64,000 nucleotides of DNA from Paenibacillus sp. 32O-W (GCF_007679495.1 NZ_VEGP01000004.1:1-64000), one strand, 5' to 3'. Shown: positions 34,807 through 44,789, counted from the stretch's first letter. Notes: a model not told the origin generated them from the letters alone. Translations and numbers: made by a program.

Positions 34807-37800
34807 ATGATGACACGACCTCGCGGTCAAAGAATGGATCGACTGAAGCAGGAACAGAGCAAGGGAAACGGCTTGCATCGCGTGCCGGCGCTGCCGTTAT
34901 CCGAATCTGGGCTGAATCGCTGGCGGAGGCTTATCGCCCTGCCGATCGCAGCGGCAATGCTGGTGCCGTCAGCCTGGCCGGCCGAGGCATTGGCTTCGAG
35001 TCCGCAGCAGGTGATGGCGGCGGCCGGGGGCGCCATGCAGGCGGAGAGCAGTCTGCCGCTCGCCGAGAGGCTGGAGCAGGAGGCTGCGGCGATGGGCATT
35101 CCGCTCTTCACGTTCGAGAAGGGGGTCCCCAAGAGCTTTGCCGCGGAAGGCGGGGGCAAGCTGGAAGTGAGCGCCCGCCATGCCAAGGACGGGGGCCATT
35201 CGCTTCGCTGGGATTACGAGAGCGGGTCCAGGCTGGTCGCGAAAGAGAAAATCGGCTTTCGGCCGTTCGTTCCGAACGACCGCGACCAGTCGATCCGGAC
35301 GTTCGTCGTCTGGGTTTATAACGAAGAGCCGAAAGACGATACAATCACCTTCCAGTTCGGGAGAGGCAACAAAGCGGACAGTTGGTTCGAGATGAAGCTG
35401 GATTTCAGCGGCTGGCGGACCGCCTGGGTATCGTTCGAGCGCGATATGGAGGGAACTCCTCATCCCGCGATGAACCGGATGACCGTCATGGCTCCCGAAT
35501 CCGGCTCGGGGACCCTGTATTTCGATTCCATGATGCTGTCCACTCCGCTCGACCCGCGGCATCATACGCCGGATTTGCAGGTTCCGTTCGTCAACCCGGG
35601 GGTGATGGAGGCCGCCAATGCCCATTGGCTGGGGCTCCTGCATTATTCGCAGCAGACGCCTCCGGAGCCGCCGGCAGCCGTGAACGAAGCGGACCTGGCC
35701 GCATTCCGCGCCCTGGAGGGCAAGTTTACCGAGCTCGTATTTAAGAAGCAGAAAATTACGGAAGCACTGCTGGCCGACATCCGCAGCAAATACGCTGCGT
35801 TCGGAATGGTGCGCGAAGACGGCGCGATCCGGGGGGGCTCGCTTTTTATGCCTCATTTCGACCAGGTTCCCAAAGAGCTGAAGGAGCCTTTCAAGCAGTT
35901 GAACAACACCGTCGATCTGAGAGCCTTTACCGATTTCATGCAGTTGGTCGCCAATACGTACCTGTCCGCCGAAGAACCTGCATTGCGTGAGGAACTGGGT
36001 CAAATGTATATCGATCTCGCCGATCATTTGGCCGATCAGGGCTGGAATTACGGCAGCGGCCAGGGAACGATGCATCATCTGGGCTATAACATACGTGGAT
36101 TTTATTCCTCTGCTTTCTTGATGCGGGATGTGCTAAGGGAGGCCGGTCTGCTCGAACGGACGCAGAAGTCATTGTTCTGGCTGAGCGGTGCCGGAAAAAT
36201 GTACATGCCGCCGGAGCAGGTGGAGGGCAATATCGACATCCTCAACACGACGCTTAACGGCATGCTGGCCAGCATACTCGTGCAGGAGGACGCACCGGCC
36301 AAGGTGCGGGATCTGCAGAGCTTCTCCGCCTGGCTGTCGAAGGGGCTTCGCCCGGCCAAAGGACTGGAGCCGGCGTTCAAGAAGGACGGCTCGGCCTATC
36401 ATCACGCGAATCATTATCCGGCTTACGCCAAGGATGCTTTCAACGGAGTGACCCCGATCATGTATGTCCTGTCCGGCACTCCGTTCCGTGTCGAGGAGGA
36501 TGCGCACGAGACCTTGAAGCAAGCCCTGCTTGCCATGCGCCTGTACTCCAACAAGACGCAGTGGCTGATCAGCATCTCCGGCCGGCATCCGGACGGCAAG
36601 GGTGCCCTGGTTGTTCCGCCTTTCCGCTACATGGCTCTGGCCGGGTCCCCGGACGGCAGCGAGCCGGTGGACCGCGACGTGGCGGCCGCTTACTTGCGGC
36701 TGGCGGATAAAGAGGATGCGACCGTCCGCCAGTTCCGGGCGTTGGGCATCGCAGCCGAGCCGGATCCGAACGGACATTGGGCGATGAATTATGCCAGTCT
36801 CGGTTTGCACCGCCGGGATCATTGGCTGGTAGGAGTCAAAGGGTACAGCCGTTATCTATGGGGAAATGAAACTTATCTGGACGCCAATCTGTACGGGCGA
36901 TACATGTCATACGGCCAACTGCAAATCATGGGTCAGGGCGCTCCGGTCAATCACAAGGACAGCGGATATGTGCAGGAAGGCTGGGACTGGAACCGCTGGC
37001 CGGGCACGACGACCATTCATCTGCCGCTGGACCGGCTTCGCTCCGATGTCCGCAACGTGGACCGCTTCAGCGGGTTTGAGGAAATGCTGTTGTCCGATGA
37101 GACGTATTCGGGCGGGTTAAGTCTGGAGGGTCGCAACGGAATGTTCGCGATGAAGCTTCATGAGCACCCGAAATATGACGGGTCTCACCGTGCCCGCAAG
37201 TCGTACTTCTTCTTCGACGACCGGATCGTAGCGCTCGGTTCGGATATCGAGAATGATAACCGGGAGTTTCCTACGGAGACGACCTTGTTCCAGAATCATA
37301 TGCCGGAAACTGCGGACCCGGTCTGGATGTCCGGGGAAGGGGCCATTACCGAGTTCCCGTATGAGGAGCGCCACGAGCTTACTCGGGACGCCTGGCTGGT
37401 CGACAACAAAGCCAACGGCTATTACGTCCCGGCCGGCCAGACCATTGCCATGACGCGATCGGAGCAGCATTCGAAGCATCAGAAGGATGACTCTGATACT
37501 TCCGGAACATTCGCGACGGCCTGGATCGAACACGGTAAGGCGCCGAAGAACGGCAAGTACCAATATGCCGTCCAGGTAAATACGGATGCCGACCGAATGG
37601 CCGCCTTCGCGGAAGCGATGGCCGATCCGGAACAGGCCCCGTACCGCGTTCTGCAGCAGGATCGCATGGCGCATATTGTGCAGGACCGGGCCACGGGAAT
37701 TACCGGATATGCCCTGTTTGAAGCGAGCGAGCAAGTGAATCAGGGGCTGATCCGTGCCGTGGATACTCCGTCAATGGTCATGACCCGCCAGGAGGGAGAC

Positions 37801-38088
37801 CGGCTCGTTATGAGCGTAGTCGATCCCGATCTGCGTTTGTATGAAGGGATCGAGGAAGATCAATATGACGAGAACGGCGTACAAAAGGAAGTGAGCATCT
37901 ATTCGCGCAGTTGGCAGCACTCGGAGAGTATTATGCACACGATGAAGCTGACGATTGAAGGGGAATGGGAGACGGCTTCCACGGATCCCCGGATTCGGAT
38001 CGTGTCCTCCGAAGGCGGGCAGACTGTGCTCGAATTAGACTGTAAGGATGCAGAGCCGCTGGAGCTTATTCTGCAGCCGAGAAGCTGA
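34807..38088 (+). CDS. PL8 polysaccharide lyase, chondroitin-ABC-lyase type
   Basis: A secreted lyase of about 1093 residues that cleaves uronic-acid glycosaminoglycans by beta-elimination. A signal peptide ends near ALASS (residues about 40-65 after a charged N-terminus). An N-terminal carbohydrate-binding Lyase_N-like domain (LFTFEKGVPKSF, DGGHSLRWDYESG) precedes the alpha-toroid catalytic domain and the beta super-sandwich with LGSDIENDNREFPTETTLFQ. By spacing with chondroitinase ABC (His501, Tyr508, Arg560) the catalytic residues are His533, Tyr540 and Arg593 (HANHYPAY and SGRHPDG). ATG 34807 is chosen over 34801 for better spacing from GAGGGG. Likely substrates are chondroitin/dermatan sulfate or hyaluronan. 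Confidence 0.88.
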   Translation: MMTRPRGQRMDRLKQEQSKGNGLHRVPALPLSESGLNRWRRLIALPIAAAMLVPSAWPAEALASSPQQVMAAAGGAMQAESSLPLAERLEQEAAAMGIPLFTFEKGVPKSFAAEGGGKLEVSARHAKDGGHSLRWDYESGSRLVAKEKIGFRPFVPNDRDQSIRTFVVWVYNEEPKDDTITFQFGRGNKADSWFEMKLDFSGWRTAWVSFERDMEGTPHPAMNRMTVMAPESGSGTLYFDSMMLSTPLDPRHHTPDLQVPFVNPGVMEAANAHWLGLLHYSQQTPPEPPAAVNEADLAAFRALEGKFTELVFKKQKITEALLADIRSKYAAFGMVREDGAIRGGSLFMPHFDQVPKELKEPFKQLNNTVDLRAFTDFMQLVANTYLSAEEPALREELGQMYIDLADHLADQGWNYGSGQGTMHHLGYNIRGFYSSAFLMRDVLREAGLLERTQKSLFWLSGAGKMYMPPEQVEGNIDILNTTLNGMLASILVQEDAPAKVRDLQSFSAWLSKGLRPAKGLEPAFKKDGSAYHHANHYPAYAKDAFNGVTPIMYVLSGTPFRVEEDAHETLKQALLAMRLYSNKTQWLISISGRHPDGKGALVVPPFRYMALAGSPDGSEPVDRDVAAAYLRLADKEDATVRQFRALGIAAEPDPNGHWAMNYASLGLHRRDHWLVGVKGYSRYLWGNETYLDANLYGRYMSYGQLQIMGQGAPVNHKDSGYVQEGWDWNRWPGTTTIHLPLDRLRSDVRNVDRFSGFEEMLLSDETYSGGLSLEGRNGMFAMKLHEHPKYDGSHRARKSYFFFDDRIVALGSDIENDNREFPTETTLFQNHMPETADPVWMSGEGAITEFPYEERHELTRDAWLVDNKANGYYVPAGQTIAMTRSEQHSKHQKDDSDTSGTFATAWIEHGKAPKNGKYQYAVQVNTDADRMAAFAEAMADPEQAPYRVLQQDRMAHIVQDRATGITGYALFEASEQVNQGLIRAVDTPSMVMTRQEGDRLVMSVVDPDLRLYEGIEEDQYDENGVQKEVSIYSRSWQHSESIMHTMKLTIEGEWETASTDPRIRIVSSEGGQTVLELDCKDAEPLELILQPRS

Positions 38089-38153
38089 CGGATTTGCGAG
38101 CTTTGGCGAATTCTTGCCTTAAATATATAAATAGGATAGGAGTGGCCTGATCA

Positions 38154-39335
38154 ATGTGGAAGCAAGCGATTGAGGATGCAGTATTAAAAACGAGACGAAA
38201 TATCGAGAAGCATGGGTTGAGGTTTCCCCATATTATCGACAAGCAGCCGGACCGGAAGCTTTCCGCGCGCGGAGAAAGCCGCTACCAATGGGAAGAAAAC
38301 AACGATTGGATCGATGGATTCTATACCGGCATGATTTGGCTTTGCTATCAATATACGGGAGATGAATTTTTCCGGGAGGCGGCCCGGGCGCAAGTAAGGA
38401 GCTTCAGCGAGCGTCTGGATAAAGATCTATTTCTGGATCACCATGACATCGGCTTTCTGTACTCCTTGTCGGCCAAAGCGGGCTGGATCGTAGAAAAGGA
38501 CGAGGAGGCCCGGCAATTGGCGCTTCGCGCCGCGGACAAGCTGATGAAACGCTGGCGACCCCGCGGACAATATATTCAAGCCTGGGGACCGGAGGGAGAT
38601 CCCCGGAACGGCGGCCGGATCATCATTGACTGCCTGTTGAATCTGCCGCTGCTGTATTGGGCGTACGAACAAACCGGCGATGCCGGGTACCGGGACGCCG
38701 CCATCATCCAAGCCGATAAGAGCCGGCGTTATCTGGTGCGGGGAGATGATTCTTCCTACCATACGTTCTATTTCAATTCCGAGGATGGTACTCCAATCGG
38801 CGGCGGCACGCATCAAGGCTATCATGACGGATCCACGTGGACGCGCGGCCAGGCTTGGGGAATCTATGGATTCGCCCTGTCCTATCGTTATACGAAAAAT
38901 CCGCTGTATTTGGAAACGTCCAGACGGATGGCCGATTATTTCATCGAGCGGCTTCCGGAAGACCAGGTCGTTTATTGGGATTTCGATGTACCTGTCAACG
39001 AGGACACCTCGCGGGACAGCTCGGCTTCGGCCATTGCCGCTGCCGGTCTGCTTGAACTAATTTCCCATCTGGACGAGAAAGATCCGGAACGGGCCAAATT
39101 CGGGGAGGCGGTGCGGCGGACGATGGAGTCGCTGGTCGAAAATTATTCGACGATGGCCATGCCTGAGGCGGAAGGCCTGATCAAGCACGGATCCTACCAT
39201 GTTCGCGGGGGAAGGGGGCCTGACGATTTCATGATCTGGGGCGATTATTACTATCTGGAAGCGCTCCTGAGATTGGAACAAGGCTTGACCGGATACTGGT
39301 ATGAGTCAAGGATAAACGGCTATCGCCGTTCTTAG
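38154..39335 (+). CDS. GH88 unsaturated glucuronyl hydrolase
   Basis: A 393-residue alpha/alpha-barrel hydrolase that releases the 4,5-unsaturated uronic acid left by polysaccharide lyases. The two catalytic aspartates fit HHDIGFLYSLS (Asp98) and IIIDCLLNLPLLYWA (Asp159), equivalent to Asp88 and Asp149 of the Bacillus GL1 enzyme. GYHDGSTWTRGQAWGIYGFA is the family's substrate-site segment. No signal peptide: acts in the cytoplasm after import. The last eight codons and the stop lie inside the 93 bp repeat at 39308-39400, so the native C-terminus may have been altered by that element. Confidence 0.92.
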   Translation: MWKQAIEDAVLKTRRNIEKHGLRFPHIIDKQPDRKLSARGESRYQWEENNDWIDGFYTGMIWLCYQYTGDEFFREAARAQVRSFSERLDKDLFLDHHDIGFLYSLSAKAGWIVEKDEEARQLALRAADKLMKRWRPRGQYIQAWGPEGDPRNGGRIIIDCLLNLPLLYWAYEQTGDAGYRDAAIIQADKSRRYLVRGDDSSYHTFYFNSEDGTPIGGGTHQGYHDGSTWTRGQAWGIYGFALSYRYTKNPLYLETSRRMADYFIERLPEDQVVYWDFDVPVNEDTSRDSSASAIAAAGLLELISHLDEKDPERAKFGEAVRRTMESLVENYSTMAMPEAEGLIKHGSYHVRGGRGPDDFMIWGDYYYLEALLRLEQGLTGYWYESRINGYRRS

Positions 39336-39400
39336 GACGGGCGCGTTTACCGATGAAATACAAGAACAGGTATAGATGAAAACTTATACTTTCTTATATT
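39308..39400 (+). repeat. 93 bp dispersed repeat, copy 1
   Basis: It is about 94 percent identical to the reverse complement of 54806-54898 (roughly five to six differences). It starts with AAGGATAAACGGCTATCGCC, which contains a small hairpin (AACGGC/GCCGTT), and ends in TTATACTTTCTTATATT. It covers the 3' end of the GH88 gene. No reading frame of its own; a MITE-like or REP-like element. Confidence 0.85.
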
Positions 39401-39488
39401 TGAACAAACCCGGCAGCCTCACCTGTTATAAAACGAGTCTCTGTACAGAGAAGGCTGCCAAGAATAGGCGGACATCGGAAGCCTTAGG

Positions 39489-39532
39489 AACGGTTCGATT
39501 TGCTTAAATATGGGCTGATCGGACCGTTTTTC
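39489..39532 (+). terminator. terminator after the glycosaminoglycan locus
   Basis: AACGGTTCGAT (39489-39499) pairs with ATCGGACCGTT (39518-39528, one wobble), followed by TTTTT. A second stem, GGCAGCCT/AGGCTGCC (39412-39459), precedes it. Confidence 0.7.
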
Positions 39533-39667
39533 CTGTGTAGAACAGAAAAGTCTTGTCAAAAACCGGCATTTATATTATTTTCATATAAAAGGTTTACATT
39601 TTAACAAGAGCGTTATCCGAAAATAATGAAGGCCGGGTTGTTGACGGGCTTTTTTATAAAAAATTGT

Positions 39668-39679
39668 GTAAACGATTAC
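39668..39679 (+). promoter_or_regulatory. LacI-family operator upstream of lacI-type gene
   Basis: GTAAACGATTAC, a near-palindrome with central CG typical of LacI/CcpA-family operators, lies 25 bp before the regulator start. The identical 12-mer occurs at 40797-40808 before the isomerase gene, which supports autoregulation. It also matches all but one position of the catabolite-response (cre) pattern. Confidence 0.6.
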
Positions 39680-39703
39680 TGGATGGGAGACGGATGAAGG
39701 CAA

Positions 39704-40711
39704 GTGAGCAGAATAACCATTAAAGAGGTGGCCAAGGAAAGCGGAGTCTCCATAGCCACTGTATCGAGGGTTCTTAACCGTAAGGGATACGCGACGGAAG
39801 AGGTCAAGCAAAGGGTTTATACCGCTGTCAAGAAGCTGAATTATCAGCCGAATGCGGTCGCCAGGAGCTTGAAGATGGAGCAAACCAATACGATCGGCAT
39901 CGTTATTCCCGATATATCCAATCCGTATTTTATGAAAATATCGCGAGGAATAGAGGATGAGGTGCATTCCAAGGGCTACAACCTGATCTTCGGCAGTGGA
40001 GACGAATCGCCGGATAAGGAACGCGAGCTGCTGCAGGTTCTGTACAAAAAAAGAGTGGATGCGCTTGTTCTGGCCACATCGGGCGCCAATGACGAGTTGA
40101 TTCGGAGTATCCAGGCTTCCGGCACTCCTGTTATTCTGGTCGACCGAAGGCTGGAGGAAGAGGACGACTCCATCGATCTTATCCAGGAGGATAACATTCG
40201 CGGCGCTTATATGCTTACAGAGTCCCTCATACTACAAGGACACAAGCGGATTGGGGTGATCCACGGTCCATCCAATGTAAGCACGGGGTCCGACCGCTAT
40301 GCCGGATATCTTCAAGCGATGCGGCATTATCAATTCCCGGTGGAGGAGGAGCTGCAGTTCTACGGCACTTTCACCCAGGAAAGCGGCGAGAAGGCAGCCC
40401 GTTATTTCTTGCAACTGAGCCAGCGGCCCACAGCATTGCTATGCTTCAACAACACGATGGCTTATGGCCTGATGCTGGAATTGGTCCGGAGGGGGTGCCG
40501 ACTGCAGGAGGATTTCATCCTGGCTTCCTACGGTCAAGTAGAGGCTGCGGAGCTGCTGTGGCCCGATATGATCTCGATCAGGCAATCGCCTTACGAAATG
40601 GGCCGGGCGGCAGGCCGTATTTTGTGCGACCGGCTGTTAAATGGGGGAACCGGCCCCTATAAGGAAATTTTCAAACCGATTATGGAAGGAACTGAGAACA
40701 ACAGCCAATAG
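39704..40711 (+). CDS. LacI-family transcriptional regulator
   Basis: A 335-residue repressor. The helix-turn-helix and hinge are complete: TIKEVAKESGVSIATVSRVL and YQPNAVARSLK, then a periplasmic-binding-protein-like sensor domain (TIGIVIPDISNPYFMKI, GHKRIGVIHGP, ALLCFNNTMAYGLM). GTG start with GAAGG just upstream. The same operator sequence sits before this gene and before the isomerase-kinase operon downstream, so it most likely represses both and is released by the pathway sugar. It lies between the glycosaminoglycan locus and the pentose genes and could in principle serve either; the operators favour the latter. Confidence 0.93.
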   Translation: MSRITIKEVAKESGVSIATVSRVLNRKGYATEEVKQRVYTAVKKLNYQPNAVARSLKMEQTNTIGIVIPDISNPYFMKISRGIEDEVHSKGYNLIFGSGDESPDKERELLQVLYKKRVDALVLATSGANDELIRSIQASGTPVILVDRRLEEEDDSIDLIQEDNIRGAYMLTESLILQGHKRIGVIHGPSNVSTGSDRYAGYLQAMRHYQFPVEEELQFYGTFTQESGEKAARYFLQLSQRPTALLCFNNTMAYGLMLELVRRGCRLQEDFILASYGQVEAAELLWPDMISIRQSPYEMGRAAGRILCDRLLNGGTGPYKEIFKPIMEGTENNSQ

Positions 40712-40735
40712 GGTAAAAAAAAGCAGCAAAAAATC

Positions 40736-40785
40736 GGACGGGAAATCAGGTTGTTTTTTAGGTAAACAATGACCGTCCTTTTTTT
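40736..40785 (+). terminator. probable terminator after the LacI gene
   Basis: GGACGG (40736-40741) and CCGTCC (40773-40778) followed by seven T. The loop is long (31 nt) and contains a degenerate operator copy GGTAAACAATGACC at 40761-40774. Confidence 0.45.
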
Positions 40786-40795
40786 ACTGAATCAA

Positions 40796-40809
40796 GGTAA
40801 ACGATTACC
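40796..40809 (+). promoter_or_regulatory. LacI-family operator upstream of the isomerase-kinase operon
   Basis: GGTAAACGATTACC: perfect outer arms around the same 12-mer GTAAACGATTAC found before the regulator gene. It lies 149 bp before the isomerase start. A weaker copy with two differences is at 40761-40774. No clear -35/-10 pair was identified between 40810 and 40957. Confidence 0.65.
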
Positions 40810-40957
40810 TATTATCCGGGATTCCTGTGCTTGTCATCACGATCATGGCCATGGAACGAATGTAAGGAGGTGGTTTTGCACGAAAAGGCTGCAGAGTGAA
40901 CGAAGGTTTTTCTATATAAATATAATTCGGGAGCAAATCCGATAGGAGGACATAACG

Positions 40958-42748
40958 ATGAGCATATCCGTTAAAAATCGATTGAATGGGCAGATGCCCA
41001 AGGTTGGCATTCGTCCGGTTGTCGACGGGCGCCGGGGCGGAATTCGGGAATCACTGGAAAATGTAACGATGGAAATGGCCAGGTCGGTGGCCGCTTTAAT
41101 TTCACAAAAGCTGAAGCATTCGAATGGGTTGCCCGTGGAATGCGTTATAGCCGATAATTGTATTGGAGGAGTGGCAGAAGCCGCTCAAGCGGCCGAGAAA
41201 TTCGCCCGGAACGGTGTCGGGCTGACGGTCACGGTCACTCCTTCCTGGTGTTATCCAACCGAAACGATGGATCAGGACCCGCTGATGCCGAAAGCGGTCT
41301 GGGGCTTCAACAGCACCGAACGCCCGGGGGCGGTTTATCTGGCTGCCGTAAGCGCCGCGCATAATCAGAAAGGGCTGCCGGTCTTCACGATCTATGGCAA
41401 GGATGTTCAGGATATCGATGATACGACCATTACGGAGGACGTTCAGGAAAAGCTGCTGCAGTTCGTCAAATCCGGCCTAGCGGTTGCGGAAATGCGGGGC
41501 AAATCGTATCTGTCCATAGGGACGGTATCGATGGGAATTGCCGGATGCATCGTTAACGAGGACTTTTTCCAACATTATTTGGGCATGAGAAACGAATATG
41601 TCGACATGAGCGAGTTCGTCCGGCGCATCCAGATGAATATTTTTGACCCCGAGGAATATGAGCGGGCACTGGATTGGGTAAAAAGACACTGCAGGGAAGG
41701 CAGGGATGTCAACCCGGATTCTCTGCGAAGAACACGTGCCCAGAAGGATGAGGATTGGCAGTTTGTCGTCAAAATGGCTCTGATCGCCAAAGATTTGATG
41801 GCCGGCAATCCCAAGCTGGCGTCGCTCGGTTACGGCGAGGAAGCGCTTGGACATAATGCGATTGCGGGGGGCTTCCAGGGGCAGCGCGCTTGGACGGATT
41901 ATTTCCCTAACGGGGACTTTATGGAAGCGATTCTGACCAGTTCGTTCGATTGGGACGGAATCCGGCAGCCTTATATGTTTGCTACGGAAAACGATTCACT
42001 GAACGCGGTCACGATGCTGTTCGGGCATTTGCTTACGGATCGGGCACAAATCTTCGCCGATGTGAGAACTTATTGGAGTCCGGAGGCGGTCCGGCGGGTG
42101 ACCGGAAAGACTCTTGAAGGGCTGACGGCCGGCGGGATGATTCATTTGAGCAATTCGGGTGCCGCCTCTTTGGACGGTACCGGCCGCCAGCAGGCCGACG
42201 GCCATCCGGTCATGAAGCCGTTCTGGGAAATAACGGAGGAGGAGATGCGGGCATGTCTGGAGGCGACGGAATGGTGTCCGGCCGTCGACTTTTTCCGGGG
42301 AGGCGGCTTTTCCTCACAGTTTGTGACGGCTGGGAGCATGCCGGTAACGATGGCCCGCCTCAATCTGGTGAAGGGCCTCGGTCCTGTTCTGCAGCTTGCG
42401 GAAGGGTATACGGCGGATGTACCGGATGACATTCACTCCGTGTTGGTGGAGCGGACCAATCCGACCTGGCCGACCACCTGGTTTGTTCCCAGGCTTACCG
42501 GGAAGGGAGCGTTTAAAGATGTGTACTCCGTCATGTATAATTGGGGTTCCAACCACTGTGCTTTGAGCTACGGGCATATTGGAGGCCAACTGATTACGCT
42601 GGCATCCATGCTTCGGATTCCGGTTTCGATGCATAATGTGCCGGAGGAGCGGATTTTCAGGCCTAGTGCGTGGTCCGCCTTCGGAGAAGCCGAGCCGGTC
42701 GGGGCGGATTATCGGGCCTGCGCGGCTTTCGGGCCGCTTTATAAGTAA
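40958..42748 (+). CDS. fucI: L-fucose/D-arabinose isomerase
   Basis: A 596-residue Mn-dependent ketol isomerase of the FucI family (E. coli protein 591), converting L-fucose to L-fuculose and often D-arabinose to D-ribulose. The metal/catalytic set fits by position: Glu323 ([14 protein letters not shown]), Asp346 ([11 protein letters not shown]) and His533 (NWGSNHCAL). [14 protein letters not shown] and [14 protein letters not shown] are family signatures. GGAGG before the ATG. It is 11 bp upstream of a ribulokinase gene rather than a fuculokinase, so D-arabinose is a strong candidate substrate. Cytoplasmic. Confidence 0.93.
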   Translation: MSISVKNRLNGQMPKVGIRPVVDGRRGGIRESLENVTMEMARSVAALISQKLKHSNGLPVECVIADNCIGGVAEAAQAAEKFARNGVGLTVTVTPSWCYPTETMDQDPLMPKAVWGFNSTERPGAVYLAAVSAAHNQKGLPVFTIYGKDVQDIDDTTITEDVQEKLLQFVKSGLAVAEMRGKSYLSIGTVSMGIAGCIVNEDFFQHYLGMRNEYVDMSEFVRRIQMNIFDPEEYERALDWVKRHCREGRDVNPDSLRRTRAQKDEDWQFVVKMALIAKDLMAGNPKLASLGYGEEALGHNAIAGGFQGQRAWTDYFPNGDFMEAILTSSFDWDGIRQPYMFATENDSLNAVTMLFGHLLTDRAQIFADVRTYWSPEAVRRVTGKTLEGLTAGGMIHLSNSGAASLDGTGRQQADGHPVMKPFWEITEEEMRACLEATEWCPAVDFFRGGGFSSQFVTAGSMPVTMARLNLVKGLGPVLQLAEGYTADVPDDIHSVLVERTNPTWPTTWFVPRLTGKGAFKDVYSVMYNWGSNHCALSYGHIGGQLITLASMLRIPVSMHNVPEERIFRPSAWSAFGEAEPVGADYRACAAFGPLYK

Positions 42749-42759
42749 GGAGGGACGTC

Positions 42760-44427
42760 ATGGGCAAGTATGTTATAGGGATCGACTATGGGACGGAGTC
42801 GGGAAGGGTCCTGCTGGCTGATGCCGGCAGCGGAAGGGAAGCGGCGGTACATATCGTCAAATATCCGCACGGTGTCATTACTTCCGTCCTGCCCGATACA
42901 GGTGTGAAGCTGAAACGGGACTGGGCGCTTCAGCATCCGGGCGACTATCTTCAAGTTCTTAAAGAAGGAATTCCCGCTGTGCTGCGGTCATCCGGGGTCA
43001 GCCCCGATGATGTGATCGGATTGGGTATTGATTTTACATCCTGCACGGTGATTCCGGTCGATGAATCGGGAACGCCTCTATGCTTCAAGGAGGAGCTTCG
43101 CGAGCACCCGCACTGCTGGGTGAAGCTGTGGAAGCACCATGCCGCTGAAGAGGAAGCACACCGGATTACGGAGCTTGCGGCGCAGCGTGGGGAGCCGTTC
43201 CTGCAGCGGTACGGGGGGAAAATTTCATCCGAATGGATGCTGCCGAAAATTTTGCAGGTGCTGAACGAGGCCCCGGATCTATATGATCGCACGGACCGGT
43301 TCGTGGAAGCGGCCGACTGGATTGTTTATCAATTAACCGGCCGTTGGGTGCGCAACCGCGCCGGAGCCGGTTACAAGGGGATGTGGCACGACGGATTCCC
43401 TCCTGCCGATTATTTGCGGGAGCTTCATCCCGAACTGGAGCGTGTCGCCGACACGAAGCTGCGGGGCGAGGTCGTTGCGGTAGGCCATAGAGCGGGGGGC
43501 TTGGGCCCGGAAATAGCACGGGAAATCGGGCTTCGGCCCGGCACCGCCATAGCCGCGGGGATGATTGACGCGCACGCCGCGGTTCCCGGTTCGGGAGTTT
43601 ATGAACCCGGGGTTATGGTCATGGTAATGGGAACGTCAACCTGCCATATGCTCATGTCTCCCGAGGAGAAATTCGTTCAGGGAGTGGCCGGCGTAGTAAA
43701 GGATGGCATCATACCGGGCTATTACGGCTATGAAGCCGGTCAGGCGGCCGTTGGCGACTTATTCGGCTGGTTCGTTCAGAATGGCGTTCCTCCATTACCC
43801 GGTTCGGCGAACGGCGTAGAGTCATTATCCGTTCATGAACGGTTCGAACAGGAGGCCGGCTCTTATCTGCCGGGGGAAACCGGACTTGTGGCGCTGGATT
43901 GGTGGAACGGCAATCGCTCGGTCTTGATGGATGCCGGGTTGACCGGGATGGTCGTCGGATATTCTCTGTCCACCCGTCCCGCGGAGATTTACAGGGCGCT
44001 GCTGGAGGCTACAGCCTTCGGTACGCGCAAAATTATCGATACGTTCGAGGCGAACGGGATCGAGGTAACCGAATTGTATGCGGCCGGAGGGCTGCCGAAG
44101 CGGAACCGGCTGCTAATGCAAATCTATGCGGATGTTACCGGCCGCAGCATTCAAGTGCCTCTGTCCAACGAAATCGGAGCGCTGGGCGCGGCGATGTGCG
44201 GTGCGGTAGCGGCCGGGGCGGCAGAAGGCGGCTACGATACGATGGAGGACGCCATTCGGAAGATGGCTGCCGGCAAGACGGAGGTATACGAGCCGATTCC
44301 GGAGCACCGGCCGGTATACGACAAGCTGTATGAAGTTTATTTAAAGCTTCATGATTATTTCGGCAAGGATGAGACGGGCATCATGAAAGATTTGAAGGCT
44401 CTGTCGCGGGCGGCGGAGGAAGGATAA
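42760..44427 (+). CDS. araB: ribulokinase (FGGY family)
   Basis: A 555-residue carbohydrate kinase that phosphorylates ribulose at O5. AraB-type rather than FucK-type motifs run through the protein: [17 protein letters not shown] at the N-terminus, [57 protein letters not shown] and [11 protein letters not shown]. Length fits ribulokinases (about 560). AAGGAGGG precedes the ATG, 11 bp after fucI, so they are one operon. AraB enzymes accept D- and L-ribulose, so together with FucI it would make D-ribulose 5-phosphate from D-arabinose; no aldolase or epimerase gene is present, consistent with direct entry into the pentose phosphate pathway. Confidence 0.92.
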   Translation: MGKYVIGIDYGTESGRVLLADAGSGREAAVHIVKYPHGVITSVLPDTGVKLKRDWALQHPGDYLQVLKEGIPAVLRSSGVSPDDVIGLGIDFTSCTVIPVDESGTPLCFKEELREHPHCWVKLWKHHAAEEEAHRITELAAQRGEPFLQRYGGKISSEWMLPKILQVLNEAPDLYDRTDRFVEAADWIVYQLTGRWVRNRAGAGYKGMWHDGFPPADYLRELHPELERVADTKLRGEVVAVGHRAGGLGPEIAREIGLRPGTAIAAGMIDAHAAVPGSGVYEPGVMVMVMGTSTCHMLMSPEEKFVQGVAGVVKDGIIPGYYGYEAGQAAVGDLFGWFVQNGVPPLPGSANGVESLSVHERFEQEAGSYLPGETGLVALDWWNGNRSVLMDAGLTGMVVGYSLSTRPAEIYRALLEATAFGTRKIIDTFEANGIEVTELYAAGGLPKRNRLLMQIYADVTGRSIQVPLSNEIGALGAAMCGAVAAGAAEGGYDTMEDAIRKMAAGKTEVYEPIPEHRPVYDKLYEVYLKLHDYFGKDETGIMKDLKALSRAAEEG

Positions 44428-44511
44428 TGGGTCGTGAAGGTCCCGGGGGCTGTCCGACGATGCGATAATGGGTCGTATCGGGGTCCCAGGGGGACTGTCC
44501 GATGATGCGAT
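44426..44511. repeat. short direct repeat after araB
   Basis: AATGGGTCGT, GGTCCC and CTGTCCGA with GATGCGAT recur in two units of about 41 and 45 bp starting at 44426 and 44467. The first unit overlaps the araB stop. Non-coding. Confidence 0.6.
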
Positions 44512-44550
44512 GTCAATCGGATATTAGTATGGGATCTGAAGATCCGCCAT

Positions 44551-44609
44551 ACATAGCCGCAGCGCGCGCCGGGAGAGGCGCGCGCGATGACATTGATGAG
44601 GGGCTATGT
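44551..44609. other. long GC-rich hairpin in intergenic DNA
   Basis: An inner perfect stem GCGCGCGCC (44562-44570)/GGCGCGCGC (44577-44585) with a 6 nt loop is enclosed by ACATAGCC (44551-44558) and GGCTATGT (44602-44609). No T-run follows. It could be a cruciform, a factor-binding site or part of an RNA. The rest of 44428-44789 shows no gene. Confidence 0.45.
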
Positions 44610-44789
44610 AATGTCGGGTTCAACTTATCTCTTAGTAAGTGCTAACTTAAAGCTGACACATCGCCGACAATCTGCGAAAAAAACGAGCAATAGTGCAGGT
44701 CTTTGCGACCATTTTTATTGAAATCAGCTGAAGCTGATTCCGTCAGTCGGCCCAGCTTTCCTTTTGCATCCGATACTTAGAGGTGAATG

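Noticed and set aside
34969-36078. 369-codon minus-strand frame inside the PL8 lyase gene
   Set aside because: It is an antisense shadow of the GC-rich lyase gene; Arg/His/Gln-rich translation, no ribosome site, no recognisable domain.
39704-40711. LacI protein as regulator of the glycosaminoglycan locus
   Set aside because: Identical operators lie only around its own gene and fucI-araB; the glycosaminoglycan locus has its own two-component pair.
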